Source: a virus. From it: a stretch of 23,899 nucleotides of DNA. The DNA lies in the IMG/VR virus record IMGVR_UViG_3300021959_000384, positions 1 to 23,899 of that record. One strand, written 5' to 3'. The position numbers and the translations under genes were made by a program. Position 1 is the stretch's first letter. Each line of letters opens with the position of its first letter. Positions 6,151 through 13,983 of the stretch are shown here, piece after piece. The notes beneath the pieces were generated by a model. That model made no database searches and was not told where the DNA came from. It was given only the letters and a program-made list of their open reading frames with translations.

Positions 6151-6243
6151 CTGTTTTTTATGTAAACTGTTTAACAGTTGAACAATTTGTTCAATTAGTT
6201 TTATTGGACTTTTTAAACTATTTCAACATTTTTTTGCGCTATT
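6151..6243. promoter_or_regulatory. Divergent control region with two operator-like palindromes
   Basis: This 93-base AT-rich gap separates the leftward early operon from the rightward repressor. It holds two perfect inverted repeats that share two bases: AACTGTT-T-AACAGTT at 6165-6179 and TTGAACA-ATT-TGTTCAA at 6178-6194. Their placement next to the MerR-like start fits repressor operators covering the early promoter. Promoter hexamers cannot be fixed by eye; TTGGAC at 6204-6209 is a possible rightward -35. The repressor ATG lacks a Shine-Dalgarno sequence, so its mRNA may be leaderless or nearly so. Confidence 0.65.
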
Positions 6244-6645
6244 ATGGACAAGTCCAAGCAACTCTTTGAAATCACTAAACAAAAATTTGGATTACGTTTT
6301 GATCGTGAACTTGCAGATTTGCTTGGGATAAAAAAATCAACTCTGTCACAGAAAATTTCTCGTGCAGATTTTCCTTTTTTTCAAATTCGGCAGTTACTTG
6401 CTGAACGAGGTTTAGCAAGCGATTGGCTAGACGATTATGAGGGGAAAATGAAACCAGATTCATCGAATAACATGAATCCAGATGCAGCCAGACTGAGGGA
6501 TAAAGATCAGATCATTCAGATTCAAAAGGAGTATATAGAGACCTTAAAAGAACAGATTGAGGTCCTGAAGGATGAACACAAAAAAAAATGGAATCCGGCA
6601 ATCGCACCACAATGGATCAATCGACCAAGCAATTTGACGATATAG
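6244..6645 (+). CDS. CI-like phage repressor with coiled-coil C-terminus
   Basis: This 133-residue protein has a helix-turn-helix at about residues 19-40 (DRELADLLGIKKSTLSQKIS), as in phage CI repressor N-terminal domains (Phage_CI_repr type). A linker follows, then a predicted coiled coil at about 80-114 (DQIIQIQKEYIETLKEQIEV). There is no S24 peptidase or RecA-cleavable domain, so induction by self-cleavage is unlikely; oligomerisation by the coiled coil probably replaces it. It is transcribed opposite to the early operon, toward the integrase. It probably keeps lysogeny by binding the palindromes at 6165-6194. AT content is higher than in the structural genes. Confidence 0.8.
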   Translation: MDKSKQLFEITKQKFGLRFDRELADLLGIKKSTLSQKISRADFPFFQIRQLLAERGLASDWLDDYEGKMKPDSSNNMNPDAARLRDKDQIIQIQKEYIETLKEQIEVLKDEHKKKWNPAIAPQWINRPSNLTI

Positions 6646-6733
6646 ACCCTCCAAGTCAGTAATTACGGGCATTAGCTACCTTTTATTCATTTAGTTACAA
6701 AATCGTTACCCCCCCCCATGTTTGTGTAATTCG
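6646..6733. other. Gap between repressor and integrase, with a nine-C run
   Basis: No gene seen. A run of nine C residues lies at 6709-6717. The surrounding DNA is AT-rich. No terminator hairpin with a T-run follows the repressor. Confidence 0.4.
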
Positions 6734-6753
6734 ATATTTGTTTAATCAAATAT
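6734..6753 (+). promoter_or_regulatory. Inverted repeat covering the integrase start codon
   Basis: ATATTTG (6734-6740) and CAAATAT (6747-6753) form a perfect seven-base inverted repeat around TTTAAT and include the first two bases of the integrase ATG. No Shine-Dalgarno sequence precedes this start. The repeat could be a protein-binding site or an RNA hairpin that limits integrase translation. Confidence 0.45.
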
Positions 6754-7813
6754 GATCCGCAAAGATATAGTCTACGACAGAACGAACAGGGTATTTACTG
6801 CGAACTTTCGATTCGACGGAAAACGCCACAGACCCACCCTGATCAGCAAGGATGACTACGACCAACTCACCGAGGAAGAAAGGGAGCAGGTAGTTGGGAC
6901 CCTCTGGAGGAAAGCAAAGGATCGATTTGACCGACTGGTGGCGGAGGGAGAACGACACGGACAGTACCTAGAACCACTGCTGGAGGAGTGGCTTGCCTCG
7001 GTTGCCTCTGCACGAGACTCCAAGACCGTGGATCACTACAGACTAGACCTTCAAAGATTCCTTCACGTTGCTCCCCCAAGAACAGGACAACTCTCCTCCA
7101 GGGTCCAGGAACCCTTCTACGATCACCTCCGCAGTCTCGGCCTGTCCGATTCCTCCATCAATTCTGCAGTGCGATCTGTTCGGGTATTCGTCAAGTGGTT
7201 GGCAGAACGAGAACTGCTGAAGCACCCAGTGACCTTGAAGGCGTTGCGAACCGTCAAGAAACGTCCGCAGTTCTACAGTGCAGAACAGATCAGCCAGATG
7301 CTGGACTACTGCAGGGAGACACCAGGCAGGAGATATACATTATTATATAGGTGTATCTGGATCTTGAGTCAGACCGGAATGCGGGGAGGGGAACTGTTGA
7401 ATCTAAAATGGTCAGAGGTCGAGGAGAGACGGATCAAGATCGTCAGCACTGACCAATGGCAAGTAAAGAGTCGCAGAGATGCTTGGGTTCCCGTGTCGCC
7501 AAAATTACAGCAAGAATGGAATCAGTGGGAGAAAACAGGAGAGACCTGGGTGCTGGATAAAGGGGATGGCAAGAGGTACTGGGCACATCTCAATGAGTTG
7601 ACTGCCAGCATGAGATTTGTTCAGACCAAATGCGACTGCAGAGGTCCGAAACCGTTGCATGGATTTAGAGCTGGAGTGGCAACGGAATTATTGAGACAGG
7701 GTGCTAGTCCGGTGCATGTGCAGAGACTGTTGCGTCATGAGGATCTGAGTACGACGATGGGATACTTAGATCCAGATGCTCTGGAGATCGAAAATCTGGT
7801 GAGAAACCTATGA
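6752..7813 (+). CDS. int: Tyrosine-family phage integrase
   Basis: The 353-residue protein has the tyrosine recombinase catalytic set: Arg 211 in TGMRGGELLNL, Lys 239 in the beta-hairpin, His 303 and Arg 306 in LHGFRAGVATELL, His 329 in LLRHEDLSTTMGYL, and the nucleophile Tyr 338. An N-terminal core-binding domain lies near residues 75-155. The length is normal for phage integrases. It catalyses recombination between attP and a bacterial tRNA gene, and the attP core lies 45 bases after its stop. The ATG at 6752 has no Shine-Dalgarno sequence and sits in an inverted repeat. All catalytic residues are present, so it should be active. Confidence 0.95.
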   Translation: MIRKDIVYDRTNRVFTANFRFDGKRHRPTLISKDDYDQLTEEEREQVVGTLWRKAKDRFDRLVAEGERHGQYLEPLLEEWLASVASARDSKTVDHYRLDLQRFLHVAPPRTGQLSSRVQEPFYDHLRSLGLSDSSINSAVRSVRVFVKWLAERELLKHPVTLKALRTVKKRPQFYSAEQISQMLDYCRETPGRRYTLLYRCIWILSQTGMRGGELLNLKWSEVEERRIKIVSTDQWQVKSRRDAWVPVSPKLQQEWNQWEKTGETWVLDKGDGKRYWAHLNELTASMRFVQTKCDCRGPKPLHGFRAGVATELLRQGASPVHVQRLLRHEDLSTTMGYLDPDALEIENLVRNL

Positions 7814-7974
7814 TCTCCAAAGGGAGTTATCGACAAATCGAAAATTCCCGCCAGGCGTGCGCCCATCAGGACTTGAACCTGAAACCTACTGATTAGAAGT
7901 CAGATAGAAATTATTATTTATTCTATAATATCAGTAATTTGCAAGATTGAGAATGGTCAGTAAAGACAAGGTTG
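7787..7974. other. attP flanks with possible integrase arm sites
   Basis: The 9-mer ATCGAAAAT occurs at 7787-7795 and 7837-7845, with a related ATCGACAAAT between 7829 and 7838. On the other side of the core an AT-rich inverted repeat ATAGAA/TTCTAT spans 7905-7926, and TATCAGTAATTTG near 7929 is one base off an IHF consensus. These are candidate arm-type and bending sites. No terminator is evident for either the integrase or the converging late operon. Confidence 0.35.
7858..7905 (-). other. attP core: 3' half of tRNA-Arg(UCU)
   Basis: On the minus strand the sequence reads as a tRNA from the anticodon stem to the discriminator base: an anticodon stem-loop CTGA-CTTCTAA-TCAG with anticodon TCT, a variable region, a T-arm TCAGG-TTCAAGT-CCTGA, and the 3' acceptor strand TGGGCGC followed by A. 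The 5' half (acceptor 5' strand and D-arm) is absent; the DNA turns AT-rich immediately beyond. This is the classic identity segment of a phage that integrates into a tRNA gene and restores its 3' end. It lies 45 bases downstream of the integrase gene. Confidence 0.88.
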
Positions 7975-10041
7975 CTAGTCCAGAAGTCCACTGGAAATCC
8001 TTCCGCCAAGACCTCCAACAAACATATTTCGACGGGCATTTTCTTGTGCCATCAAGTCCCTCAATGCAGCGTAGTTTTGCAGGTCGTTCAGACTCTGACC
8101 AACGGCAGCAGATCCCTGTCCAGACAATCGAGGACCTAGTTGCTCCGACATCTGTCTCATCTCTCTGCGTCTCAGCAGGTCATCCACATAATTTGCTCCT
8201 CTTGCCAGCAGATCAATGTTATTGGCTTGTGCTGCACTACTAATCTCATTCGGGGTTAGTCCACCAAGTTCACTTTGATTTGCGAATCGTTCTGCAGTCT
8301 GACTGTTCCCCAACACATATTTTGCAGATTTGCTCATGGTCCGTTCTGCATCCATCTCTCGCTGGAACTGCTGGAACTGCTCTGGGGATTCAAACAGAAT
8401 CTCCATCCTCCTCTGCATGTTTGGAGAGGACCAGTCTCTTGTTCGATCTCCTGCATCAGCTTTGACTTCATTCATCTGATCCTTCATCCGTTGAACGAAT
8501 CCAGACCGGAGGGCATTCATCTCTGTGGAAGTCTTGTCCCTTACCAGATCCTCCAGTTGCTCTGGAGGCATTCTTGGAGCATCCTTGTACCCGATTTGAT
8601 TGAGATCCTGCATCATGCGGGTGTCGTAACCTTCTCGACGCAACTGCTGATATGCTGGGTTCTCTGCATCTGCAGCAGACATGAACTCATTCAAATTCTT
8701 GGACAGAGATCGACGTTCTGCACCAGAGATATATCTAGGTTCTACAGGTCTTCGGTCAATCATATCTCCCACCCCTTGCCGAGTATCCTCAATCTCTCTC
8801 AGTGTGTAGGGGCCTGGTCGGATTCCTTGATCTGTACGGATTGCACCCCCAGTGGGTTCGCGTAAATATTCTGCATTCTTTTGAATGGATCGTTGAGCAT
8901 CGGCAAACCGAGGATCACTCTCATAGATTTGCTGGTAGGTGGGGTCCTGCATCAAGTCATTCTGAATAGCTTGATAGCGAGGACTCAACTCTGCTCTGCG
9001 TTCTGCCATCTGAGTTGCAAACCGTTCAGGGTCTGTCCCTTCTGCCAGGTTCCTTTGCAGGGTGTCGAGCAAACGTTCTCGTTGTCCAGCCTGTCGAGTG
9101 TAGAGCATGTCACTGATCTGCTCAGATGCAGGTCCTGGAGTTGATACCAGTGCATCCGTGGTTTTTCTCAGATTCCGACCTGCTAGGTCAGGCATGGCAA
9201 CCTCTGCACCTCGTTGAGCTGTTTCAAACTCACCGAGTCGTTGTCTGGCAGCATCCACAGCAGCAGCACCTCTCAGTCCTGTGTCGTCTTCAATACTGGT
9301 CAGCAGTTTGCGGAGGGCACGATTGTTTGGATCATAATCATTAACAGGAGAGGCAGGTCCAATCGGAGTGTTCCCACCAGACCCTGAGAGTAATCTCTGC
9401 AGTCCTGCACGACCCAGATCCACTGCTGGACTGATGGTCCCCCCTGTGGCAGCACCGACTGCTGCACCAATTCCTACATTCTGATCCGCACCTGCAGCAG
9501 TCAAAGCACCTGCCCCTGCACCTGATGCAGCGCCAGAGGTTGCAGACCTGGCAATGTTACGGATGGGTTGTCCGGTAGTTGGTTGGAGCATTTGAGGCAA
9601 CTGCATTCCTAACCGTGCTGCGGCAGCACCTTCTGCGGCACCTCCTATGATCCCACCTCCGACATTCATCAGTGTTGTTGCTGTAGGATCGATGTTCTGA
9701 AAGGTCTGTCGTTCTTCGTTAATCTGATTCTTGGCTTCGTCGTAGGTTTCGTCTGTGACCAGGGTGCGGAAAAAGGCTTCCACCTCATCACCCCACTCAT
9801 ACATCACCCCACCTGCAATCTCTCTGGCAACAGCACCAGCAAACTGAGGACTGAACTTGTCACCGAGTGCTTTCTGGTATCCTGCCTTCTTGCCTTGTTT
9901 GTTGATTAGGTAGCGAACGGCATCCTCAAAACTATCTCGACTGTACCCTTTCCGACGCAGGTACTCGTTGATGTTTTCTTCCGAAACATTTCTAGCCCGT
10001 GCATCAGAGACTTTGACTAGGATCTCCTGCAGTTTGGTCAT
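7975..10041 (-). CDS. Probable DNA-ejection (internal virion) protein, 688 aa
   Basis: This is the last gene of the late operon, 7 bases after the 593-aa gene. After a helical start (residues 1-115) there are glycine/alanine-rich, glycine-zipper-like segments: MNVGGGIIGGAAEGAAAARL near residues 124-143, and a longer one, from SGAASGAGAGALTAAG to VGIGAAVGAATGG, at about 169-202. A long charged helical region with an Arg-rich composition follows. Podovirus ejection proteins of the P22 gp16/gp20 class combine such membrane-active zippers with extended helices and are coded at this place, after the tail genes. The identification rests on composition and position; the catalytic or channel role is not visible. 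Confidence 0.65.
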   Translation of the reverse strand: MTKLQEILVKVSDARARNVSEENINEYLRRKGYSRDSFEDAVRYLINKQGKKAGYQKALGDKFSPQFAGAVAREIAGGVMYEWGDEVEAFFRTLVTDETYDEAKNQINEERQTFQNIDPTATTLMNVGGGIIGGAAEGAAAARLGMQLPQMLQPTTGQPIRNIARSATSGAASGAGAGALTAAGADQNVGIGAAVGAATGGTISPAVDLGRAGLQRLLSGSGGNTPIGPASPVNDYDPNNRALRKLLTSIEDDTGLRGAAAVDAARQRLGEFETAQRGAEVAMPDLAGRNLRKTTDALVSTPGPASEQISDMLYTRQAGQRERLLDTLQRNLAEGTDPERFATQMAERRAELSPRYQAIQNDLMQDPTYQQIYESDPRFADAQRSIQKNAEYLREPTGGAIRTDQGIRPGPYTLREIEDTRQGVGDMIDRRPVEPRYISGAERRSLSKNLNEFMSAADAENPAYQQLRREGYDTRMMQDLNQIGYKDAPRMPPEQLEDLVRDKTSTEMNALRSGFVQRMKDQMNEVKADAGDRTRDWSSPNMQRRMEILFESPEQFQQFQREMDAERTMSKSAKYVLGNSQTAERFANQSELGGLTPNEISSAAQANNIDLLARGANYVDDLLRRREMRQMSEQLGPRLSGQGSAAVGQSLNDLQNYAALRDLMAQENARRNMFVGGLGGRISSGLLD

Positions 10042-10048
10042 AGGTCAC

Positions 10049-11830
10049 TCACTGAAGTAAAATATCATCAGGGTCATTGCTTACTTGTGGGAGTGCCCCC
10101 TGGATTCGGGCTTGTTCCGCAATTTTTAACTGTGCTTCCTGCACCTTCAATGCTCTCATCTGCCGTTTGCGTTCCTTGGCTTCCGGTCCTTCTCCAGGTG
10201 TTGGGAAGTATTGCTGTCGGTATGATTCATATTCTGATTGGGCAATGGCGGCACCAGATGCAGCTCGCAATACATTTTCAATCCAACGATCCTGGGCATC
10301 GATTTTCATTCGATACTCATCTGACTGGAATCGTCGGAATGGCATTGCTTCGTCAAGACTAAAGGTGTCCATTGGTTCATCATAGTTGTTACTGAGGATC
10401 TCCTGTTCAAATCCTGCCAAGACATTCCCCCTTGCCCGTTGTTGCTGCTCCGTCAGATTCGGTTTGGCAGGTACAACACTACTCTGGTTCTTCAGTTGGG
10501 CCTGCTGTTGTGCCAGTGCTGGGAACTTCTTCACATAGTAGTCTGGGATGGTTGGATAGGTCTTGAACCGTTCTGTCTGTTGTTTCTGTGGATTCCACTG
10601 AGTGGTTTCATCAGAAGGTTCTAGGAACAATCTCTGGAATGCCATCTGAACCTTGGGATCATTGGTTTGTTCTGCCGTAGCATTGATGAGGATGTCCTCA
10701 TCTCGTTCTGCCTGGCTCCCTCTGGGTTTGGCCTCTGGTTTCTGAGGTTCTTCAAACTTACTGATCGCAGAGATCAAATCCTTGGACTCATAGGCCCCAT
10801 AGGTCTCAGCAGGTTGCCCTGTGTAGCTTGCCAATTTCTCCCGCAGATTCTGAGTCTCTTGCATCTCGGCAGTGGGGAAGAACTGATGATATTCCGACTG
10901 CAGCATTTCGGGACTCATTCCCATCAACTGCTTTCGACGTTCTACTCTTTGCGTTTGATTGAGGTCGGATTGCTTGCCAAGAATCTGACTGACCTGGCTT
11001 TCCTTTAGTTGTCCAGCCAGTCGTCTGGCCTCTGCCTTCTCCGTCATTGTTGCATTCATCGAGTTGGCACGACTGATGGCATCTGTAGTCAATGCCCGTA
11101 GATACATGATGTCATATTCTTCTTTTCGGGCATCACGTTCATCCTCAATCCGTTGCCTCTCCGCCTCACTCAACCGTTTCTTCGTCCCACCATATCCCTG
11201 AATGTAACCACCGAGACCCCTGGCAAGTGCCGAGGAGAGTGTGACATCATTTGGGTTTGTACTGTACCGAGGTGCGGACATCAAGCCGAGTCCTGCTTGA
11301 AGGAGTCCCATCCTCATCGGATCATCGTAGAATGATCCACCCTCTGTAGGTTCCTCGGTGTCCAGCAGTCCTTGTGCTGGTGAGGAGGTCTGTGGTCTGA
11401 CAGGCAATGGAACATTGCCAGTGCTGGGAGGTGCCCCCATGCTTGGAGGTGTAATCGGCTGGACAGGTCGAGGTCTGGTCTGTACTGAACTGAGCGGGTC
11501 ATAGTTCGCAGGTGGTCGTGCTCCCCGTGTCTCTGCACTCCGGTTCGTTGGGATTGCCTCCCTCTGGCGTTTCTCTTGATACTGCCGGAACTGTCTCTCA
11601 ATCATCGATACTGGATCAGATCCCAGAGTTTTGGGCAAGTTCGGCATCATGGCCTGCTGCAGTCTTGCTTGGTCCAGTTGATCCAGATAATCCAAGGCAT
11701 TTGGGGGGTAGGAAGATGCAGGAGAGGATGGATTTGCGCCAGACATCGTGCTCAGTCTGAAGAATTCTGCAGGGTCCAGATAGTTTTGCCAATCCTGCGG
11801 ATTAGGCAACCCTCGATATTGTAATGCCAT
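10049..11830 (-). CDS. Probable internal virion protein, 593 aa
   Basis: The protein is low in complexity at the start (Pro, Ser, Gln rich, residues about 30-150). It then has the segment MGLLQAGLGLMSAPRYS (about 173-189) and ALARGLGGYIQGYGG, followed by long charged helices with many Arg, Glu and Gln residues (about 215-320 and the C-terminus). The LLQAGLGLM-type segment near a disordered start is seen in internal virion proteins of marine podoviruses. AGGAG six bases before the ATG supports the start. It lies between two other large candidate ejection proteins and is probably packed in the virion with them. No enzymatic domain seen. Confidence 0.55.
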   Translation of the reverse strand: MALQYRGLPNPQDWQNYLDPAEFFRLSTMSGANPSSPASSYPPNALDYLDQLDQARLQQAMMPNLPKTLGSDPVSMIERQFRQYQEKRQREAIPTNRSAETRGARPPANYDPLSSVQTRPRPVQPITPPSMGAPPSTGNVPLPVRPQTSSPAQGLLDTEEPTEGGSFYDDPMRMGLLQAGLGLMSAPRYSTNPNDVTLSSALARGLGGYIQGYGGTKKRLSEAERQRIEDERDARKEEYDIMYLRALTTDAISRANSMNATMTEKAEARRLAGQLKESQVSQILGKQSDLNQTQRVERRKQLMGMSPEMLQSEYHQFFPTAEMQETQNLREKLASYTGQPAETYGAYESKDLISAISKFEEPQKPEAKPRGSQAERDEDILINATAEQTNDPKVQMAFQRLFLEPSDETTQWNPQKQQTERFKTYPTIPDYYVKKFPALAQQQAQLKNQSSVVPAKPNLTEQQQRARGNVLAGFEQEILSNNYDEPMDTFSLDEAMPFRRFQSDEYRMKIDAQDRWIENVLRAASGAAIAQSEYESYRQQYFPTPGEGPEAKERKRQMRALKVQEAQLKIAEQARIQGALPQVSNDPDDILLQ

Positions 11831-11839
11831 CAGACTCTC

Positions 11840-13768
11840 CTAATCTTTGAGTAAACTGTAGGTTGACAACCCTGCACCGAGTGCCTGGAGGAGAGGATTC
11901 TGACCATACAGAGGACTGCTGGTAGTGACCACACTGTTCGTCGCAGGAGAGATTGCTGCATTCCTAAGATTGATCATGTCCATTGGATACCCAAGTTCTC
12001 GTTGGAACTCGTTATAAATGAAGTCGAGATCCTGCTGGTTTCGGTTGTCCTGTCCTGCTCCTGCTGCAAGCAGGTCTGCGATTCGTTGACGACGATCTGC
12101 AACATCCATCTGATTGAGGTTCCCCAGTGCCCCTGCACCCTGAAGATTCAGGGCCCCTGCACCCTGGCGAAACTGCTCGGCCAGTCTGGCCTGCTCTACT
12201 TGCAACTGATTCCCTTGCCGTTGCAACTGTTGTTGCAGACTCATCACATCGCGATCACTTTGTGCCCCTAAACCCTGAGCAGTCAGGGCACCCTGTGCGT
12301 CCAGTCCTTGTGCTGCCAGAGCACCCTGAGATTGCAATCCCCGCACATCCTGCAGATCTTTTGCAGTCAAGGACTGACCCTGGAGATTCCCAGCAGACTG
12401 ATAGCCTCTCACATTTTGTAGGTCTGCTGCCGTCAACCCAAGTCTTTGCAGTTTTTCCTGTTGTGCGAGATTTGCAGCAGTGTTGAACCCTTGAGACCTC
12501 AGTTGTCCAGCAGTGGATGCTGCTTGGTCAAGTGCGTTCCTGGTGTTTTCTGCTCTCATCAGAGCTTCTCTTGAACCACCAAAGGCACCCGACTTTGCGG
12601 CTCCTCCCATCGTGGAGAGGTCTGCCATCTGTCGAGCACGGTTGATGTCCTTGAGACTGCTATTGACGACCTGGTCCGTATAAGGGTTCATGAATTTCTG
12701 GACAGACTCCTGAAAACTCTGACCAGTCCCATAATCCTGTGCCCCCAGAAGTCCTTGATTGGCATTGCCATATTGAGCTGAGCGCAAATTAGCATTCACA
12801 TTCGCCAAACCACTGAGGACATTATTGTAGGAATTTGCAGAGGGGGCCTGGAGGTTCAACGAGGCAGGAGAAAACCCTGATCGATAGTTAGCTGTTCCCT
12901 GTGCAGCATCGATTGCCGAGGCATAAGGACTTGCCTTATTCACTCGATCTGCCAGCAAACCCTCTCCCTGCAAGGTTCGGTCAGACGGTGCGGCAAAGCG
13001 TTGACGATCGTATGCAGAGAAGGGGGTAAGCATGTCACCAAAGGGCACGGCATCTTCCTCCTCACCGTTTTCGGTTTCATCATTTTCCTGACTAGATGCT
13101 GCCTGCTGTGCGTTTTTCAAGGCAGTTTGGGAGGCAACCAGTTTTTGATAAACATCTGAATTGAATTCCCCACTGGGCGACTCAGCGAGAGCATGCAGTT
13201 CCAGATCCGTGTAGATTTTTGTTGGATCATAATCGCGCCCGTATCCAAGACGGACAGGATTCCCTGATGGAGGAGTTGTCGCAACAGGGTTTTCCAGCAG
13301 TGGGTTTTGTTCTTCCAGAACTTTGGTATTCTGTCGTCCTCCTCCTCGGCTGGAGGTGCGCCCAGTCTGCAGATTATCGGACAGAGAAACCTGCCCGTAA
13401 TCTAACCCACCAGGGGACTGATAAAATCCGATTGGAGGGCTTCCCGTATATCCTCGAATCCCAGAATAATCCTGATCCAGAGTGCTGGGCCGATAGTTGG
13501 GATTCATCGTAAACTCCGAACCGATATTCATCGTGTTCTGTGCGTAGGGAATCGCCCAGTCCGGTAGGTTCTGCTGTATCGTGGTTTGATTCCCTGATCG
13601 AGAACCCCCTTGCCCCAGAAATGTCGTCAATAAACCAACGCCTACTGCTGCTGTGGCAGGATCAATTGCGGCAGCAGACCTCCCTGCTGGGTTCGTGCGG
13701 TACGCATTGGGATTCAGTCCATACTGTCCAACCTGACTGCCCGTGTTGTTTTGATCTTGTCGGATCAT
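11840..13768 (-). CDS. Probable internal virion/ejection protein with Gln-Ala-Gly repeats, 642 aa
   Basis: A short hydrophobic stretch (AAVGVGLLTTFLGQGG) lies near residues 40-55. The middle is low-complexity. Residues about 445-545 contain degenerate repeats of the forms LTAxDLQ(N/D)VRGxQS and (L/A)xAQGLxAQGAL, and the DNA has a 14-base direct repeat at 12129-12142 and 12153-12166. The C-terminus is a more regular helical region. Glutamine- and glycine-rich helical proteins of this size follow the tail gene in many podoviruses and are ejected with the DNA. The assignment is by position and composition only. Confidence 0.5.
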   Translation of the reverse strand: MIRQDQNNTGSQVGQYGLNPNAYRTNPAGRSAAAIDPATAAVGVGLLTTFLGQGGSRSGNQTTIQQNLPDWAIPYAQNTMNIGSEFTMNPNYRPSTLDQDYSGIRGYTGSPPIGFYQSPGGLDYGQVSLSDNLQTGRTSSRGGGRQNTKVLEEQNPLLENPVATTPPSGNPVRLGYGRDYDPTKIYTDLELHALAESPSGEFNSDVYQKLVASQTALKNAQQAASSQENDETENGEEEDAVPFGDMLTPFSAYDRQRFAAPSDRTLQGEGLLADRVNKASPYASAIDAAQGTANYRSGFSPASLNLQAPSANSYNNVLSGLANVNANLRSAQYGNANQGLLGAQDYGTGQSFQESVQKFMNPYTDQVVNSSLKDINRARQMADLSTMGGAAKSGAFGGSREALMRAENTRNALDQAASTAGQLRSQGFNTAANLAQQEKLQRLGLTAADLQNVRGYQSAGNLQGQSLTAKDLQDVRGLQSQGALAAQGLDAQGALTAQGLGAQSDRDVMSLQQQLQRQGNQLQVEQARLAEQFRQGAGALNLQGAGALGNLNQMDVADRRQRIADLLAAGAGQDNRNQQDLDFIYNEFQRELGYPMDMINLRNAAISPATNSVVTTSSPLYGQNPLLQALGAGLSTYSLLKD

Positions 13769-13770
13769 AA

Positions 13771-13983
13771 TTAACTCACTACTGAAGTGGAAAGATTCCC
13801 TGAGTTATCCACCACAATTTCGTAGCGGGTCCCATTCGGGCTTACTATGATTAGGCTTTGATCTGCGTTGAGCTCAACATCAGACCCCTTCTGGTAACTG
13901 GTCGTCAACAACCGAGCAATCTGCTGAAGCACTGGAGCAAAGTACGCCTGAAGGTACGTCCCTGGGGGATTGGGGAGAATCAT
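13771..13983 (-). CDS. Small hypothetical virion-region protein, 70 aa
   Basis: The start overlaps the stop of the gp10-like gene (ATGA), which supports it. The product begins MILPNPPGTYLQAYFAPVLQ, and its C-terminal half looks like a beta-hairpin (QSLIIVSPNGTRYEIVVDNSGNL). No family recognised. It may be a small structural or assembly protein of the tail. Confidence 0.65.
   Translation of the reverse strand: MILPNPPGTYLQAYFAPVLQQIARLLTTSYQKGSDVELNADQSLIIVSPNGTRYEIVVDNSGNLSTSVVS

Noticed and set aside
7858-7905. Complete tRNA gene
   Set aside because: Only the anticodon arm to discriminator base is present; no D-arm or 5' acceptor strand precedes it.
7787-7974. Boundary of an integrated prophage (attL or attR)
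   Set aside because: Phage genes continue on both sides: integrase and early genes to the left, and the virion module to the right.
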